A stretch of DNA of 64,000 bases from Flavobacterium sp. LMO8 (GTDB lineage: Bacteria > Bacteroidota > Bacteroidia > Flavobacteriales > Flavobacteriaceae). Under the pieces are notes generated by a model. It saw only the letters and a list, made by a program, of their open reading frames with translations. It was not told the DNA's origin and did not search any database. This document shows positions 26,040-36,484 of this stretch, one piece after another (position 1 is the first letter of the stretch; every line of letters begins with the position of its first letter). The position numbers and the translations under genes were made by a program. Where the stretch lies: contig NZ_WIBJ01000027.1 of NCBI RefSeq assembly GCF_009495755.1, positions 178,963-242,962 of the forward strand, written 5' to 3'.

Positions 26040-28853
26040 TTATATAGCTAATAAGTATTCCACAAGTCCCATTTCATGAGGGAGATTTATTTTCTTTCGC
26101 AAACGATATCGCTTAATTTCGATACTACGTACTGAAATATTAAGTAAAGGTGCTATTTCTTTTGAAGATAAATTCAGTCGTAAATAGGCACACAAACGTA
26201 AATCATTTGGAGTTAGACTAGGATGATTTTCTTTAACTTTCTTCAAGAAATTATTATCGGCACTATCAAATGCTTCTTTGAAAATATTCCAAGTATTTTC
26301 TTCTTTCACATTTTTATTTATAGTAGAAATCACAGATTTAATACTTCTATTTGATGTGCTATCTGTTGAGTTTTTTAAATCTCCTTTAATAATGTTTAAA
26401 AGTTCTGTTTTCTTGATAAGATTCATTGTAGAAACAGCAAGTTCCTTGTTCTTTTTGTCTACATCTTGAGTAAGCTGTTCATTTTTAATTTTCATTATTT
26501 GCTGTTCATTCTCTAATTCCTTTAATTCTAATAAAATATTATTTTCAGCAATAATGCGTTGATGTCTTTTTTCGTGATAAATGGTATAAAACTTATGAAT
26601 ATAATATCCTAAAACTATCAATAAAATAATGTAGAACATTATGGCCCAATTGTTAGCATACCATGGGTTCTTAATCACAAAAGAATAGATAGCAATATTG
26701 TCTGTTACAGAATTTGCTACTTTAGCTCTAACACTAAAAACATAATCTCCAGCTGGTAAATTTTCAAAAACGACTTGAGAATTAAAAGACCACTCACTCC
26801 ATTCGTCATGAAGTCCTTCTAATTTATACTGGTATTCTGCATTAATGTATTTATAGTATTCTGGAACGGTATAATTAAACGAAATGTTATTTTCATCATG
26901 ATTAAAAGTACTTTTTTCGGTTAATGATATGTTTGTTGATTTTGAATTGATGACATTATTAGAAATTCCGAAAAGCGAAACTTTGTGATTACCAAATTTG
27001 AACTCATTGTTTTTTAAGACATAATAACCATCTGTCGTACCAATTAAATACGTTTCATCACCTAATTGTAGAATATTTTCATAACCAGGCATTGAATTGG
27101 TTAAAGACGAAGGAATTGGTAAACTATTTTTCTTTAACTCAGGAGATAATTTCCCAGAAGAATAATAGTGAATATAATTTTTAGTAAAAAACCATAATTT
27201 GTTTGATTTATCTACAATCATTTTCCCAGTTACATATTCGTCATTTTGAAATATTGCACTCAGTGATTTGTCTTTCTCAAAAATCTTTGTGGCATTATTC
27301 ATTTTAAAAATACCATCCTTGGAAGCATAATAAATTTGATTATTGTACTTGGCTAAGGCTGCGTTTTTACTTTTTGTAAGGTTATCAAATTTAATAATAT
27401 CAGAAGCATTTAGGAGAGAATTATCTACTTTAAATTTATAAACGCCTTTATATTCGTGACTTACATAAATTTCATTTGTGTTTAAAATCTCAAAATGTTT
27501 AGAAGAATAATTAAATCCTTTTATTTTGTTTTTATAAACCCAAGTATTATTCTTTTTCTCTAAAACAGTAATTCCATTGTAATTTCCTTGTAAAATGTAA
27601 TTTGTATTTCCAAAAGGTACAAATTTCCAAGTCCCAGAAGCTGTAAAAATAGGAGTTGCATTTTTATCATTAATAATAAATGTTCCCGAATCATGTCCGC
27701 AAAAAAGCGTGTTTTGATAAGAAAACAAAGACCAAACTTGTCCTTTTGTATTTTGAACAAATTCAAATTTAGAGGTAGAATTCAAGTCTTTACAGAACAA
27801 ACCTTGATTGGTTCCAATGTATAATTTATTATTATGAGTTATTGAAGCATAAGTAGTTCCTAAAATTCCGGTATTATCTATATAACTTTTTATTGGCGAT
27901 TTAAGATTGATACAATTGATTCCGTTATCTAGTCCAATCCAAAGATTTTTATCAATATCCTCAAAAAGAGAAAGTGCAGTGTTATTACTTAATCCTGAAT
28001 TTTGCGTTATATGATAGATGAGTTTGCCTTCTTTAGATAAGATAAATATTCCGTTTGAGATGGAACCTAAAGCTATACTTTGGTCTGATAATAATTGACT
28101 ACTGTAAATATTACTTTGTTGAATTTCAGCATCGATATTGGTAGAAAACTTACTTAAAACGCCATTTTTAAAATTGAAAATTCCTTGCTTTTGGGTTACT
28201 AAAACCAAACCGTCGTTAGCATCAAAAATATTGATAAGTTTATTTTTATTAATAATTTCATTACTTAAAAACAACTTACTTTTACCTTGGTCAATTTCAT
28301 ATAATCCATTTGTGGTTTGAAAATAAATCCCGTTAGCCGTTTTAAAAGCCTTTAATATGGTGCTTTTTGGATCAACAATTGTAAAAGATTTTGTTTTAGT
28401 ATTGTAGGCATAAATTTTTTCTAACGATTGAAAAAGTATCCAATTATCAAATGGAAAAATACCCCAAAATTGTTCATCTTCATTAATTTTATCTTTAATT
28501 GAATTGCTAAGCGAAGTATAAAACAATTGTCCATTTACAGCACGTTGCCAATAACCAAATTCCATAAAAGAACCCGTATAAATCTTATCGTTTATACACT
28601 TAACTGAACGAATAATTGTCTGATTTGGAGAAGGATTTAAAATCCATTTTGAGCCGTTAAACTCAAGTAAACCTTCATTATTTGCAAAATACATAAACCG
28701 ATGATTATCTTGAGAAATCATCCAATTCTGAATCCCTGCATTATAGATATCTTTAGAATACTTAACAATTGGAGGTAATTGTTGTGCTGAACAAACTAAA
28801 GAAAATAAAATTGTCAAAAATTTGATTTGATTTTTAAGAAATTGCATTTTCAA
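26040..28853 (-). CDS. Membrane-spanning Y_Y_Y/LuxR-type transcriptional regulator
   Basis: 937 aa. A signal peptide or anchor (about 1-23, ending CSAQQ) precedes a large periplasmic sensor with two-component-regulator propeller repeats (for example LFEDIDKNLWIGLDNGINCI near 294-315). Then come a triple-tyrosine domain (about 654-710), one transmembrane helix (about 728-752), a coiled coil and a LuxR-type helix-turn-helix (about 871-928, LTPNDLRLCAYLRLNLSSKEIAPLLNISVRSIE, quoted in part: LSSKEIAPLLNISVRSIE). There is no histidine kinase or receiver domain, so the signal would pass straight from periplasm to DNA. Its position inside the glucan locus makes it the likely local regulator. Confidence 0.88.
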   Translation of the reverse strand: MKMQFLKNQIKFLTILFSLVCSAQQLPPIVKYSKDIYNAGIQNWMISQDNHRFMYFANNEGLLEFNGSKWILNPSPNQTIIRSVKCINDKIYTGSFMEFGYWQRAVNGQLFYTSLSNSIKDKINEDEQFWGIFPFDNWILFQSLEKIYAYNTKTKSFTIVDPKSTILKAFKTANGIYFQTTNGLYEIDQGKSKLFLSNEIINKNKLINIFDANDGLVLVTQKQGIFNFKNGVLSKFSTNIDAEIQQSNIYSSQLLSDQSIALGSISNGIFILSKEGKLIYHITQNSGLSNNTALSLFEDIDKNLWIGLDNGINCINLKSPIKSYIDNTGILGTTYASITHNNKLYIGTNQGLFCKDLNSTSKFEFVQNTKGQVWSLFSYQNTLFCGHDSGTFIINDKNATPIFTASGTWKFVPFGNTNYILQGNYNGITVLEKKNNTWVYKNKIKGFNYSSKHFEILNTNEIYVSHEYKGVYKFKVDNSLLNASDIIKFDNLTKSKNAALAKYNNQIYYASKDGIFKMNNATKIFEKDKSLSAIFQNDEYVTGKMIVDKSNKLWFFTKNYIHYYSSGKLSPELKKNSLPIPSSLTNSMPGYENILQLGDETYLIGTTDGYYVLKNNEFKFGNHKVSLFGISNNVINSKSTNISLTEKSTFNHDENNISFNYTVPEYYKYINAEYQYKLEGLHDEWSEWSFNSQVVFENLPAGDYVFSVRAKVANSVTDNIAIYSFVIKNPWYANNWAIMFYIILLIVLGYYIHKFYTIYHEKRHQRIIAENNILLELKELENEQQIMKIKNEQLTQDVDKKNKELAVSTMNLIKKTELLNIIKGDLKNSTDSTSNRSIKSVISTINKNVKEENTWNIFKEAFDSADNNFLKKVKENHPSLTPNDLRLCAYLRLNLSSKEIAPLLNISVRSIEIKRYRLRKKINLPHEMGLVEYLLAI

Positions 28854-28910
28854 TGATATTAGAAACTAAAGATATATAATATTAATTTTAAAAAAAAATG
28901 AAATAAAAAA

Positions 28911-28934
28911 AAGACTGCCATTTCTGACAGTCTT
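28911..28934 (-). terminator. Terminator of the T9SS carbohydrate-binding protein gene
   Basis: Arms AAGACTG (28911-28917) and CAGTCTT (28928-28934), followed on the minus strand by a run of eight T. It sits 21 bp after the stop of the 28956-30737 gene and isolates it from the regulator gene. Confidence 0.8.
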
Positions 28935-28955
28935 ATATAAATTATTTAAAGAAAA

Positions 28956-30737
28956 TTATTCTTTAATGAATTTTGTAGATGAAACATTTCCATCAATCAT
29001 AGTTTTGATTACATAAACACCTGCATTAAGGCTAGAAACATCAAGACTAATTGTTGAATCATTAGCTTCTCTATTCATAACTTCTTGACCTAAAACGTTA
29101 TAAACCGCAATTGACTGAATATTTGCGCCTGCCTCAATATTTAAAATATTTGAAGTTGGATTTGGATACAATTTAACTTTTGTAACATTAAAATTATCAG
29201 AAGATAAAATAGTGTTTTTGTGTAAATAAATGTTGTCATACCAAACATTGCTAACCATTGCAGTTGTAATACCGATTTGAGCAACATCTGTTCTTGTTAA
29301 ATTATTAGCTACAACTCCACCTAGTGCAGTAATAGGCACATCAACAGAAACCCATTGATTAGCTACTAACTGTGGTGTACTACCTCCATTAATATTAATC
29401 TCTAATGCAGAAGCTTCTGCAGCACCACCACCAAAATCTACTAATTTAACATTAAATACATCACCTGTTAAGTCAGTATCAGTAATATAAAAATCAAAAT
29501 GAATATGCGTAAATGTTGATAAATCTAATTTATTTGACTGAAATTCAATTCCATGACATACAACACCCGAATTCTTTTTCAATGTATTATCTCCTACAAT
29601 TTGAACCTCAGTTGTAGCAGCACCACCGCACCATCCTGCGTCAAAATTATCAAAAGTAATAGGAGCATAAGCATCACTATAAATAGACACTACATCACCT
29701 ACAGGTCTAGCTGGAGGAGTTGGAGCAGCTACAGTTGGAGTAGGAATTACAGGAGGAGTACCAAGAGGACCTCTAATATTGTCAATGTAAAAAGTTCTCG
29801 CAGGTTTAGTTACATTTGGAAAAAATGATGTTTCACCAGTTGCCCAATAAGTATGAATTACAAAACCAGAATACGTTCCATCTGCTAAAGCAGCTTGACC
29901 ATCTAATGATGTATTAAAAGTAAAAGAAAGTGTTTGCCATGTATTACCTCCAGGGTGAGTTACAGCAGCAGCAACTGTTGTAGCACTACCAGAACCACCA
30001 GTAGCTTTTACTAAAAATGTAATAGGATCAGCTGATAATACATCCATTGTCATAGTCTGTGTTGTAGCCAAACCAGCCAATGAAGTTAAAGTTAAATTAA
30101 CACCTTGCCAAACATCTGTTGCAGGGTTACCTACAATTTTAAGTACTTTAGAAGTATTAGATCCTGTTCCATCTTCAACAACTGGAACAGCCATACCTCC
30201 AAATTCAGCACCTACAGATCCTGATTCAGCAACTTCAAATCCTAAAAGTAATGGCATTACTTCAACAACAGAAACATTGTCAATAAATACAAAACCTACA
30301 GCAGCACCTAAATCAAATATTACTCTATCTGTTACAGCATCTCCATAATTAATAGTAATGTCGTAAGAAAAAGTTTGAAGAGTAGGAGTTAATGTAGGAT
30401 TAAAAGTCAAAGAAGCGTAAGGAGCGTTATTTTGACCTAAACCAGCTACAATTGATCTTGAACCTGTAGTTGCGTCAGTAAATGCATCAAATGTAAATCT
30501 GTACGTTTTGCCATCTTCTAATACGATATCTTGACTTAAATTTACATCCCATGGATTACCTGCCCCAAGAACATTAGCCTCGTTTACAAAATTTCCTCCA
30601 CCTAAATCAACTACATTCGCAGCATTGTTGTACCAAGGAGCTGCAGTACCCGTTTGAAAATCACCATTAGTAACAAGGTTCTGAGCAAAACCAAGCGTAC
30701 AAGTCATTAATGATAATAAAAAAGTAATTTTTTTCAT
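28956..30737 (-). CDS. Secreted multi-module carbohydrate-binding protein, T9SS-sorted
   Basis: 593 aa. Signal peptide about 1-18. First module (about 20-160) resembles CBM4/9-type domains (NLVTNGDFQTGTAAPWYNN). A second beta-sandwich (about 165-325) and a third (about 345-505, VVSIYSDAYAPITF...) follow; the third resembles the C-terminal module of the lipoprotein at 21214-22629. A T9SS sorting domain closes the protein (about 520-593, VKLYPNPTSNILNIEAG). No catalytic motif seen. Predicted to bind glucan at the cell surface. It is monocistronic, with its own terminator and with a tandem-repeat site about 193 bp upstream. Confidence 0.8.
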   Translation of the reverse strand: MKKITFLLSLMTCTLGFAQNLVTNGDFQTGTAAPWYNNAANVVDLGGGNFVNEANVLGAGNPWDVNLSQDIVLEDGKTYRFTFDAFTDATTGSRSIVAGLGQNNAPYASLTFNPTLTPTLQTFSYDITINYGDAVTDRVIFDLGAAVGFVFIDNVSVVEVMPLLLGFEVAESGSVGAEFGGMAVPVVEDGTGSNTSKVLKIVGNPATDVWQGVNLTLTSLAGLATTQTMTMDVLSADPITFLVKATGGSGSATTVAAAVTHPGGNTWQTLSFTFNTSLDGQAALADGTYSGFVIHTYWATGETSFFPNVTKPARTFYIDNIRGPLGTPPVIPTPTVAAPTPPARPVGDVVSIYSDAYAPITFDNFDAGWCGGAATTEVQIVGDNTLKKNSGVVCHGIEFQSNKLDLSTFTHIHFDFYITDTDLTGDVFNVKLVDFGGGAAEASALEININGGSTPQLVANQWVSVDVPITALGGVVANNLTRTDVAQIGITTAMVSNVWYDNIYLHKNTILSSDNFNVTKVKLYPNPTSNILNIEAGANIQSIAVYNVLGQEVMNREANDSTISLDVSSLNAGVYVIKTMIDGNVSSTKFIKE

Positions 30738-30929
30738 AATATCTAATTTTAATTAGTTAAATAATAACAATTGTAAATTTAATTGATATATTTTTTAAAC
30801 AATTCTCAATTCATATATACAAACTATACAACTTCTTTATAATTCAACTTTTTTTATTTTTTTATATCAAATCACAAATAATTAATAATCAAAGCTTTAA
30901 TAAATATAAAAGTAACAAAAAATCAAATT

Positions 30930-30951
30930 TGTATAGTTATTGTATAGTTAT
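30930..30951. promoter_or_regulatory. Tandem 11-bp direct repeat, candidate operator B
   Basis: TGTATAGTTAT occurs twice back to back (30930-30940 and 30941-30951). It differs from the unit at 25997 only at positions 8 and 11. Like that site it is about 200 bp upstream of a minus-strand glucan-locus gene. Candidate operator of the same regulator. Confidence 0.55.
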
Positions 30952-31052
30952 TAAAATAAAAATAAATTTAACTATAACGTTTTCTTTTGGCATTTTTTAA
31001 TAAATTTTGATTCTAAAAATAAAAGATAAGCTATAACTTAATTTAGAATAAT

Positions 31053-31060
31053 TATCTTTG
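31053..31060 (+). promoter_or_regulatory. -7 box for uvrA
   Basis: TATCTTTG matches TAnnTTTG exactly, 20 bp before the uvrA ATG at 31081. Confidence 0.6.
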
Positions 31061-31080
31061 CGTTTCTATTAAAACCCATA

Positions 31081-33870
31081 ATGATACAACCCGATTTTTC
31101 AACTTTAGAACCCAAAAAAAACATTCTAATAAAAGGTGCTCAATTACACAACCTTAAAAATTTAGATGTTGCTATACCACGAAACAAATTAGTAGTAATT
31201 ACTGGTCTTTCAGGTTCTGGAAAATCGAGTTTGGCTTTTGATACTTTGTATGCAGAAGGTCAACGCAGATATGTTGAAAGTCTATCTTCATACGCACGAC
31301 AATTCCTTGGAAGATTAGACAAACCAAAAGTAGAATACATAAAAGGAATTGCTCCTGCGATTGCCATTGAACAAAAAGTAAATACGAGCAACGCCCGTTC
31401 AACCGTTGGAACTTCTACCGAAATTTATGATTATTTAAAACTTCTTTTTGCACGAATTGGAAAAACCTACTCGCCTATCTCTGGTAAAGAAGTAAAAAAA
31501 GATACCGTTTCTGATGTAATTAATGACATCAAAGAATTTCCAATTGATAGCAAATGGTTATTACTTTCTCCAATTCATTTAGAAGAAGGAAGAGCTTTGG
31601 AAGACAAACTAAAAGTCTTATTACAACAAGGTTTTGCTCGTATTTTAGTGGATAACGAAATGGTGCGTTTAGATACAATTGACCAACATCAACTGGACAA
31701 CAAAGATATTCTACTAATCATTGACCGTATTGTTGTAAAGGAAGAAGAAGAATTTTTCAATCGTTTAGCCGATGCAGTTCAAACGGCTTTTTATGAAGGA
31801 AAAGGTGTTTGTTATTTGCAAGAAGTAGATACCAAAAAACGCTTGGAATTTAGTTCTAATTTTGAATTAGATGGTATTACATTTTTAGAACCTAATATTC
31901 ATTTGTTTAGTTTTAATAATCCTTACGGAGCTTGTCCAACATGCGAAGGCTACGGAAGTGTTATCGGAATTGATGAGGATTTAGTGATTCCAAATACCGC
32001 TCTATCCGTTTATGAAAATGCTGTATTTCCTTGGCGTGGCGAAAGTATGAGTTGGTACCGCGACCAATTGGTAAACAATGCTTATAAATTTGATTTTCCA
32101 ATACACAAACCTTTTTTTGAACTTTCAGACGATCAAAAGCAGTTGATTTGGGATGGTAATTCCTATTTTACTGGATTAAACGACTTCTTTTCGGAATTGG
32201 AAGAGAAAAATTATAAAATTCAAAACCGCGTTTTACTTTCGAGATATCGCGGAAAGACAAAATGTACTACTTGTAAAGGCAAACGATTACGTCCTGAAGC
32301 TAATTACATTTCGGTTGGAGGAAAAACGATTTCTGATTTAGTGGATTTGCCAATTGTAAACTTGATTGATTTCTTTAAAAAATTAGAGTTAAACGAATAC
32401 GATGCTAAAGTTGCCAAACGTTTGTTAATCGAAATCAACAATCGTTTGGACTTTTTATTCAATGTAGGATTGAGTTATTTGACATTAAATCGAAATTCTA
32501 ATTCGCTTTCTGGAGGTGAATCACAGCGAATTAACTTAGCGACTTCTTTAGGAAGTAGTTTGGTGGGTTCGATGTACATTTTAGACGAACCAAGTATCGG
32601 TTTACATCCAAAAGATACCGAAAGATTAATCGAAGTATTGAAAGATTTACGTGATTTAGGCAACACCGTAATTGTAGTAGAACACGACGAAGATATTATG
32701 AAAGCTGCCGACATGATTATTGATATCGGTCCAGAAGCAGGAACACATGGTGGTGAATTAGTAGCACAAGGAACCTACGACGAAATCCTAAAATTTGATT
32801 CGCTTACAGCAAAATATTTGAATGGAAAAGAAGAAATTTCGGTTCCAAAAACCAGAAGAAAATTCAAAAATCATATTGAAGTTATTGGAGCAAGAGAAAA
32901 TAACTTAAAGAATGAAAATTTTACTTTCCCTTTGGAATGTTTAACCGTAATTACAGGTGTTTCAGGAAGTGGAAAAAGTACGTTGGTAAAGAAAATTTTG
33001 TTTCCAGCCATTCAAAAGAAATTAGAAGGTGTTGGAGAAAAAGCAGGTCAATTTACCGAATTAGCCGGAAGTTTTTCACACATCAAACATATCGAATACG
33101 TAGATCAAAATCCAATTGGAAGAAGTTCGCGTTCGAATCCAGTTACTTATATTAAAGCGTATGATGATATTCGTGATTTATTTGCGAAACAAAATGTTTC
33201 TAAATTACGAAATTATCAAGCGAAACACTTCTCTTTCAATGTTGATGGAGGAAGATGTGAGGTTTGTAAAGGCGATGGCGAAGTAACCATCGAAATGCAA
33301 TTTATGGCAGATGTTCACTTAGAATGTGAAGTTTGTAATGGAAAACGTTTCAAAAAAGAGGTGTTAGAAGTTACTTTCGAAGGAAAAAACATTAATGACA
33401 TTTTAAAAATGACAATTGATGAAGCTTTAAATTTCTTTACCGAACAAAAACAGACAAAAATTACGCAAAAATTACAACCTTTACAAGATGTTGGTTTAGG
33501 TTATGTACAATTGGGACAATCGTCTTCTACTCTTTCTGGTGGCGAGGCACAACGTATTAAATTGGCTTCATTCTTAGTGAAAGGAACAATTAAAGATAAA
33601 GCGTTGTTTGTTTTTGACGAACCTACTACGGGATTGCATTTTCACGATATCAAAAAATTGTTAGCTTCGTTTGATGCTTTGTTAGAAAAAGGTCATTCGA
33701 TTATCGTGATTGAACACAATTTAGATTTAATCAAATGTGCCGATTATATTTTGGATATTGGTCCAGAAGGTGGTGAAAATGGAGGAAAATTAATGGCTTT
33801 TGGTACACCAGAAGAAGTGGCTAAAAACAAAAAATCGGTAACAGGAAAATACTTAAAAGAGAAATTATAG
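31081..33870 (+). CDS. uvrA: Excinuclease ABC subunit A
   Basis: 929 aa, normal UvrA length. Two ABC ATPase modules: Walker [11 protein letters not shown] near residue 42 and [10 protein letters not shown] in the second half, with [12 protein letters not shown] and [12 protein letters not shown] signatures. Zinc-binding CxxC pairs appear in [24 protein letters not shown] and CEVCNGKR. UvrA finds bulky DNA damage with UvrB for nucleotide excision repair. It is followed after 4 bp by a LETM1-like gene, so the two probably share a transcript. Confidence 0.98.
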   Translation: MIQPDFSTLEPKKNILIKGAQLHNLKNLDVAIPRNKLVVITGLSGSGKSSLAFDTLYAEGQRRYVESLSSYARQFLGRLDKPKVEYIKGIAPAIAIEQKVNTSNARSTVGTSTEIYDYLKLLFARIGKTYSPISGKEVKKDTVSDVINDIKEFPIDSKWLLLSPIHLEEGRALEDKLKVLLQQGFARILVDNEMVRLDTIDQHQLDNKDILLIIDRIVVKEEEEFFNRLADAVQTAFYEGKGVCYLQEVDTKKRLEFSSNFELDGITFLEPNIHLFSFNNPYGACPTCEGYGSVIGIDEDLVIPNTALSVYENAVFPWRGESMSWYRDQLVNNAYKFDFPIHKPFFELSDDQKQLIWDGNSYFTGLNDFFSELEEKNYKIQNRVLLSRYRGKTKCTTCKGKRLRPEANYISVGGKTISDLVDLPIVNLIDFFKKLELNEYDAKVAKRLLIEINNRLDFLFNVGLSYLTLNRNSNSLSGGESQRINLATSLGSSLVGSMYILDEPSIGLHPKDTERLIEVLKDLRDLGNTVIVVEHDEDIMKAADMIIDIGPEAGTHGGELVAQGTYDEILKFDSLTAKYLNGKEEISVPKTRRKFKNHIEVIGARENNLKNENFTFPLECLTVITGVSGSGKSTLVKKILFPAIQKKLEGVGEKAGQFTELAGSFSHIKHIEYVDQNPIGRSSRSNPVTYIKAYDDIRDLFAKQNVSKLRNYQAKHFSFNVDGGRCEVCKGDGEVTIEMQFMADVHLECEVCNGKRFKKEVLEVTFEGKNINDILKMTIDEALNFFTEQKQTKITQKLQPLQDVGLGYVQLGQSSSTLSGGEAQRIKLASFLVKGTIKDKALFVFDEPTTGLHFHDIKKLLASFDALLEKGHSIIVIEHNLDLIKCADYILDIGPEGGENGGKLMAFGTPEEVAKNKKSVTGKYLKEKL

Positions 33871-33874
33871 AAAA

Positions 33875-35071
33875 ATGATAAACCCATCTGCAAACGGTTG
33901 GATTGACAAGTTTTTTGCTGAAAACAATAATAATTTTGTTGATTTTCAAGGAAATATCTTGTCTTTTTATGAAGATTGTAGAGCAACCGGTTTTATTTAT
34001 GGTTATGTAGTGCGCTTTCAACTTCAAAATCAAATCGATACAACAAAATGGTCGTATGATGAAGTAACGAAAGTTGGGTTTTTAAACACACTTTTTTCAT
34101 TGTATCGCATTGAAAAACCAAACGGAACAAAAGAAGATTTCATTAATTCGGTTTACCAATTTTACAAAATCATTCAGCCTGAAAACCTGAATTTCATCAA
34201 AAAATTACTTCCTGAAGGTTCATATAGTTCGCGTTTAGAAAAAGTAATTGACGACCGAATTCAAACGAATAACAATACAATTAGCAAAAATTTTTCGCAC
34301 ATAATTACCAATGCGCTTTTGTTTATTGATGTTTTGGCTTTCGAACATTTTTTAAAAAACGAAACATTGCCAACTGATTATCTAAAAAATGTAGAATCTG
34401 ATTGTATTAAGATTGTTTCGTTGGCTTTAAAAATTAAAGAGCGAAAATCGAAATACGATGAATTACTGGTGAAATTGTTCGAAAATTCGATTCGTTATAC
34501 CAAATTCAATACTATCGAAAACATCGAATTAAATGAAATTAATTTGATGCGTCATACTTCGTTATTGGAAAAGTTGTATTTATTGGATATTGCACAAATG
34601 GCGCTTTGGAGTGATGAAAAATTAGAATCTAATGAGGAAAATTTCTTAAAAATTTTGAGTTTGGAATTAAAATTAGAATCTAGTTTACTTGAAAAAAGTA
34701 AAAAAGAAATCAATGAATTTATTGAAAAATATAAAGCTGAAATTCCGTTTTTTAATTATTCGAATCCTATAAAACATTTTTACGACCAAGCCAATAAAAA
34801 TGTAACCAAACTTATCATTCGAAACAAAGACAGATTAACTAAAGAAATCAAAGAAAGTGGCGAATTAATGCAAATTTTAGCCAAATCAACCCGAAAAGAT
34901 TTGAGCAAAGAAGAAAAAAAGAAAGTAAAAAAACAGTTGCTAGATGTATGTAAAACCATTCCATCGTTGACTATTTTTTTACTTCCTGGTGGCGGCTTGT
35001 TATTGCCTATTTTGATAAAATTTATTCCGCAGTTATTGCCTTCGGCTTTTAATGAAAATTTAGAGGATTAA
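33875..35071 (+). CDS. LETM1-like protein
   Basis: 398 aa. The C-terminal ~60 residues (KSTRKDLSKEEKKKVKKQLL...IPSLTIFLLPGGGLLLPIL) match the LETM1-like pattern of a charged helix followed by a Pro/Gly-rich hydrophobic helix. The rest is helical and charged with no motif I know. In flavobacteria such proteins are sometimes called 'LETM1-related biofilm-associated'. Mitochondrial LETM1 is a cation/proton exchanger component; whether that applies here is unknown. Probably co-transcribed with uvrA; converges with a carbonic anhydrase gene with a 4-bp overlap. Confidence 0.75.
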   Translation: MINPSANGWIDKFFAENNNNFVDFQGNILSFYEDCRATGFIYGYVVRFQLQNQIDTTKWSYDEVTKVGFLNTLFSLYRIEKPNGTKEDFINSVYQFYKIIQPENLNFIKKLLPEGSYSSRLEKVIDDRIQTNNNTISKNFSHIITNALLFIDVLAFEHFLKNETLPTDYLKNVESDCIKIVSLALKIKERKSKYDELLVKLFENSIRYTKFNTIENIELNEINLMRHTSLLEKLYLLDIAQMALWSDEKLESNEENFLKILSLELKLESSLLEKSKKEINEFIEKYKAEIPFFNYSNPIKHFYDQANKNVTKLIIRNKDRLTKEIKESGELMQILAKSTRKDLSKEEKKKVKKQLLDVCKTIPSLTIFLLPGGGLLLPILIKFIPQLLPSAFNENLED

Positions 35072-35703
35072 AACTTCAACTGATACACATCATCTAAATC
35101 TTTATCACAACTAAAATTAACACCTAAATCGGTTACATAACCATCATTTAAACCATACACCCAACCGTGTAGGTACAATTCTTGTCCGCTTTTCCAAGCA
35201 TTTTGAACAATTGATGTTTTGGCTAAATCCATGACTTGTTCTTTCACGTTTATTTCTACGAATTTGTTAAAACGCTCTTTTTCGTTATCAATAGCATCTA
35301 ATTCTTCTTGGTGAAAACGATAAACATCTTTAATATGACGAATCCAATTGTCAATAATTCCGATAGAAGTATTTCCCATTGCTGCTTTAACTCCTCCACA
35401 ACCATAATGTCCACAAACTATTATATGCTTAACTTTCAAAGCATTAACAGCATAATCAAGAACACTCAACATATTCATATCGGTATGAACGACCATGTTA
35501 GCAATATTCCTGTGAACAAAAACTTCACCAGGTTCTGCTCCTATAATTTCATTTGCAGGAACTCGGCTATCAGAGCATCCAATCCATAACAAAGGTGGGC
35601 TTTGTCCATCTGCCAAATTTTTAAAATACGCTGAATTAATGGCTAACTTATTTTCAACCCATTTTTTGTTATTGTCTAATATTTTTTTGTAAAAATCACT
35701 CAT
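35068..35703 (-). CDS. Beta-carbonic anhydrase (copy 1)
   Basis: 211 aa from the ATG at 35703 (MSDFYKKILD...). A longer frame to 35742 adds only 13 hydrophobic residues and is less likely. Zinc ligands C43, D45 with R47 in IGCSDSRVPANE, and H99, C102 in VCGHYGCGG, are all present. It interconverts CO2 and bicarbonate in the cytoplasm. A second, divergent beta-carbonic anhydrase is encoded next to it beside a SulP transporter. Confidence 0.94.
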   Translation of the reverse strand: MSDFYKKILDNNKKWVENKLAINSAYFKNLADGQSPPLLWIGCSDSRVPANEIIGAEPGEVFVHRNIANMVVHTDMNMLSVLDYAVNALKVKHIIVCGHYGCGGVKAAMGNTSIGIIDNWIRHIKDVYRFHQEELDAIDNEKERFNKFVEINVKEQVMDLAKTSIVQNAWKSGQELYLHGWVYGLNDGYVTDLGVNFSCDKDLDDVYQLKF

Positions 35704-35799
35704 TAGTTTTGTGTATATAGAATAAAATAAAAAAGCTATCAATTCAGTTTTAAACTTGGGAGAAATGATAGCTTTTTATAATTATAATAAAAATTAAAT

Positions 35800-36483
35800 T
35801 TAATGTCTTAATGCTGCAACAGTGAATTCAGGATTTAAACTATCTTTGATATACATTACATCATCATAGAAAATTACTTTTCCCGTTTCGATATCGTGCA
35901 TAGCTCCAACAATTCCGATTTGACCTTCTTCTAACATTTGTTCTAAAACAAAACTTCTTTCAATAATATTTTTTACGCTACGTTTTACATTGATTTCAGC
36001 TACATTTTCAACGAAATCACTGTTCTTTGAAGTTCTATTATCAGTAGTTTCATTTTCTTGGTAAACAGAAGGTTGAATTTTAGATAATAGCTCTGTTAAA
36101 TTACCCATTTCAACATGGTCACAAGCTCCTTTTACGGCACCACATTTTGAATGTCCTAACACTACAATTAATTTAGAACCAGCTACTTTACAAGCAAATT
36201 CCATACTTCCTAAAATATCCGTATTTACTATATTTCCCGCAATTCTTACTGAAAAAACATCCCCTAATCCTTGATCAAAAATTAATTCTGCAGAAGTTCT
36301 ACTATCAATACAACTTAAAATCGTTGCAAATGGCCATTGACCATCACGAGTTTCATTTGCTTGTTCTAATAAGTTTCTGTTAGCTTTTAAGTTATTAATA
36401 AAACGATCATTTCCCTCTTGTAAAAATTGTAATGCTTTACGAGGAGTCATTTGTGCTTGTGTTTCTTTATTATGTGCTTTCAT
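35800..36483 (-). CDS. Beta-carbonic anhydrase (copy 2)
   Basis: 227 aa with C58, D60, R62 in LSCIDSRTSAE and H111, C114 in LGHSKCGAV, so the active site is intact. It diverges strongly from copy 1 and carries an insert (about 125-165). It begins 1 bp from the stop of a SulP transporter gene, which implies joint expression and a role in supplying or consuming bicarbonate for transport. Confidence 0.94.
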   Translation of the reverse strand: MKAHNKETQAQMTPRKALQFLQEGNDRFINNLKANRNLLEQANETRDGQWPFATILSCIDSRTSAELIFDQGLGDVFSVRIAGNIVNTDILGSMEFACKVAGSKLIVVLGHSKCGAVKGACDHVEMGNLTELLSKIQPSVYQENETTDNRTSKNSDFVENVAEINVKRSVKNIIERSFVLEQMLEEGQIGIVGAMHDIETGKVIFYDDVMYIKDSLNPEFTVAALRH

Positions 36484-36484
36484 A

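Larger units (their letters stand above)
30738..31080. other. Divergent intergenic region with regulatory motifs
   Basis: 343 bp between the T9SS binding-protein gene (minus) and uvrA (plus). It is very AT-rich. It holds the tandem 11-bp repeat at 30930-30951, a single related unit on the minus strand (TGTATAGTT at 30822-30830), and the uvrA -7 box at 31053-31060. No gene or RNA structure recognised. Confidence 0.6.

Noticed and set aside
35704..35742. Longer start for the first carbonic anhydrase
   Set aside because: Adds 13 hydrophobic residues with no family support; the internal ATG at 35703 gives a normal length.
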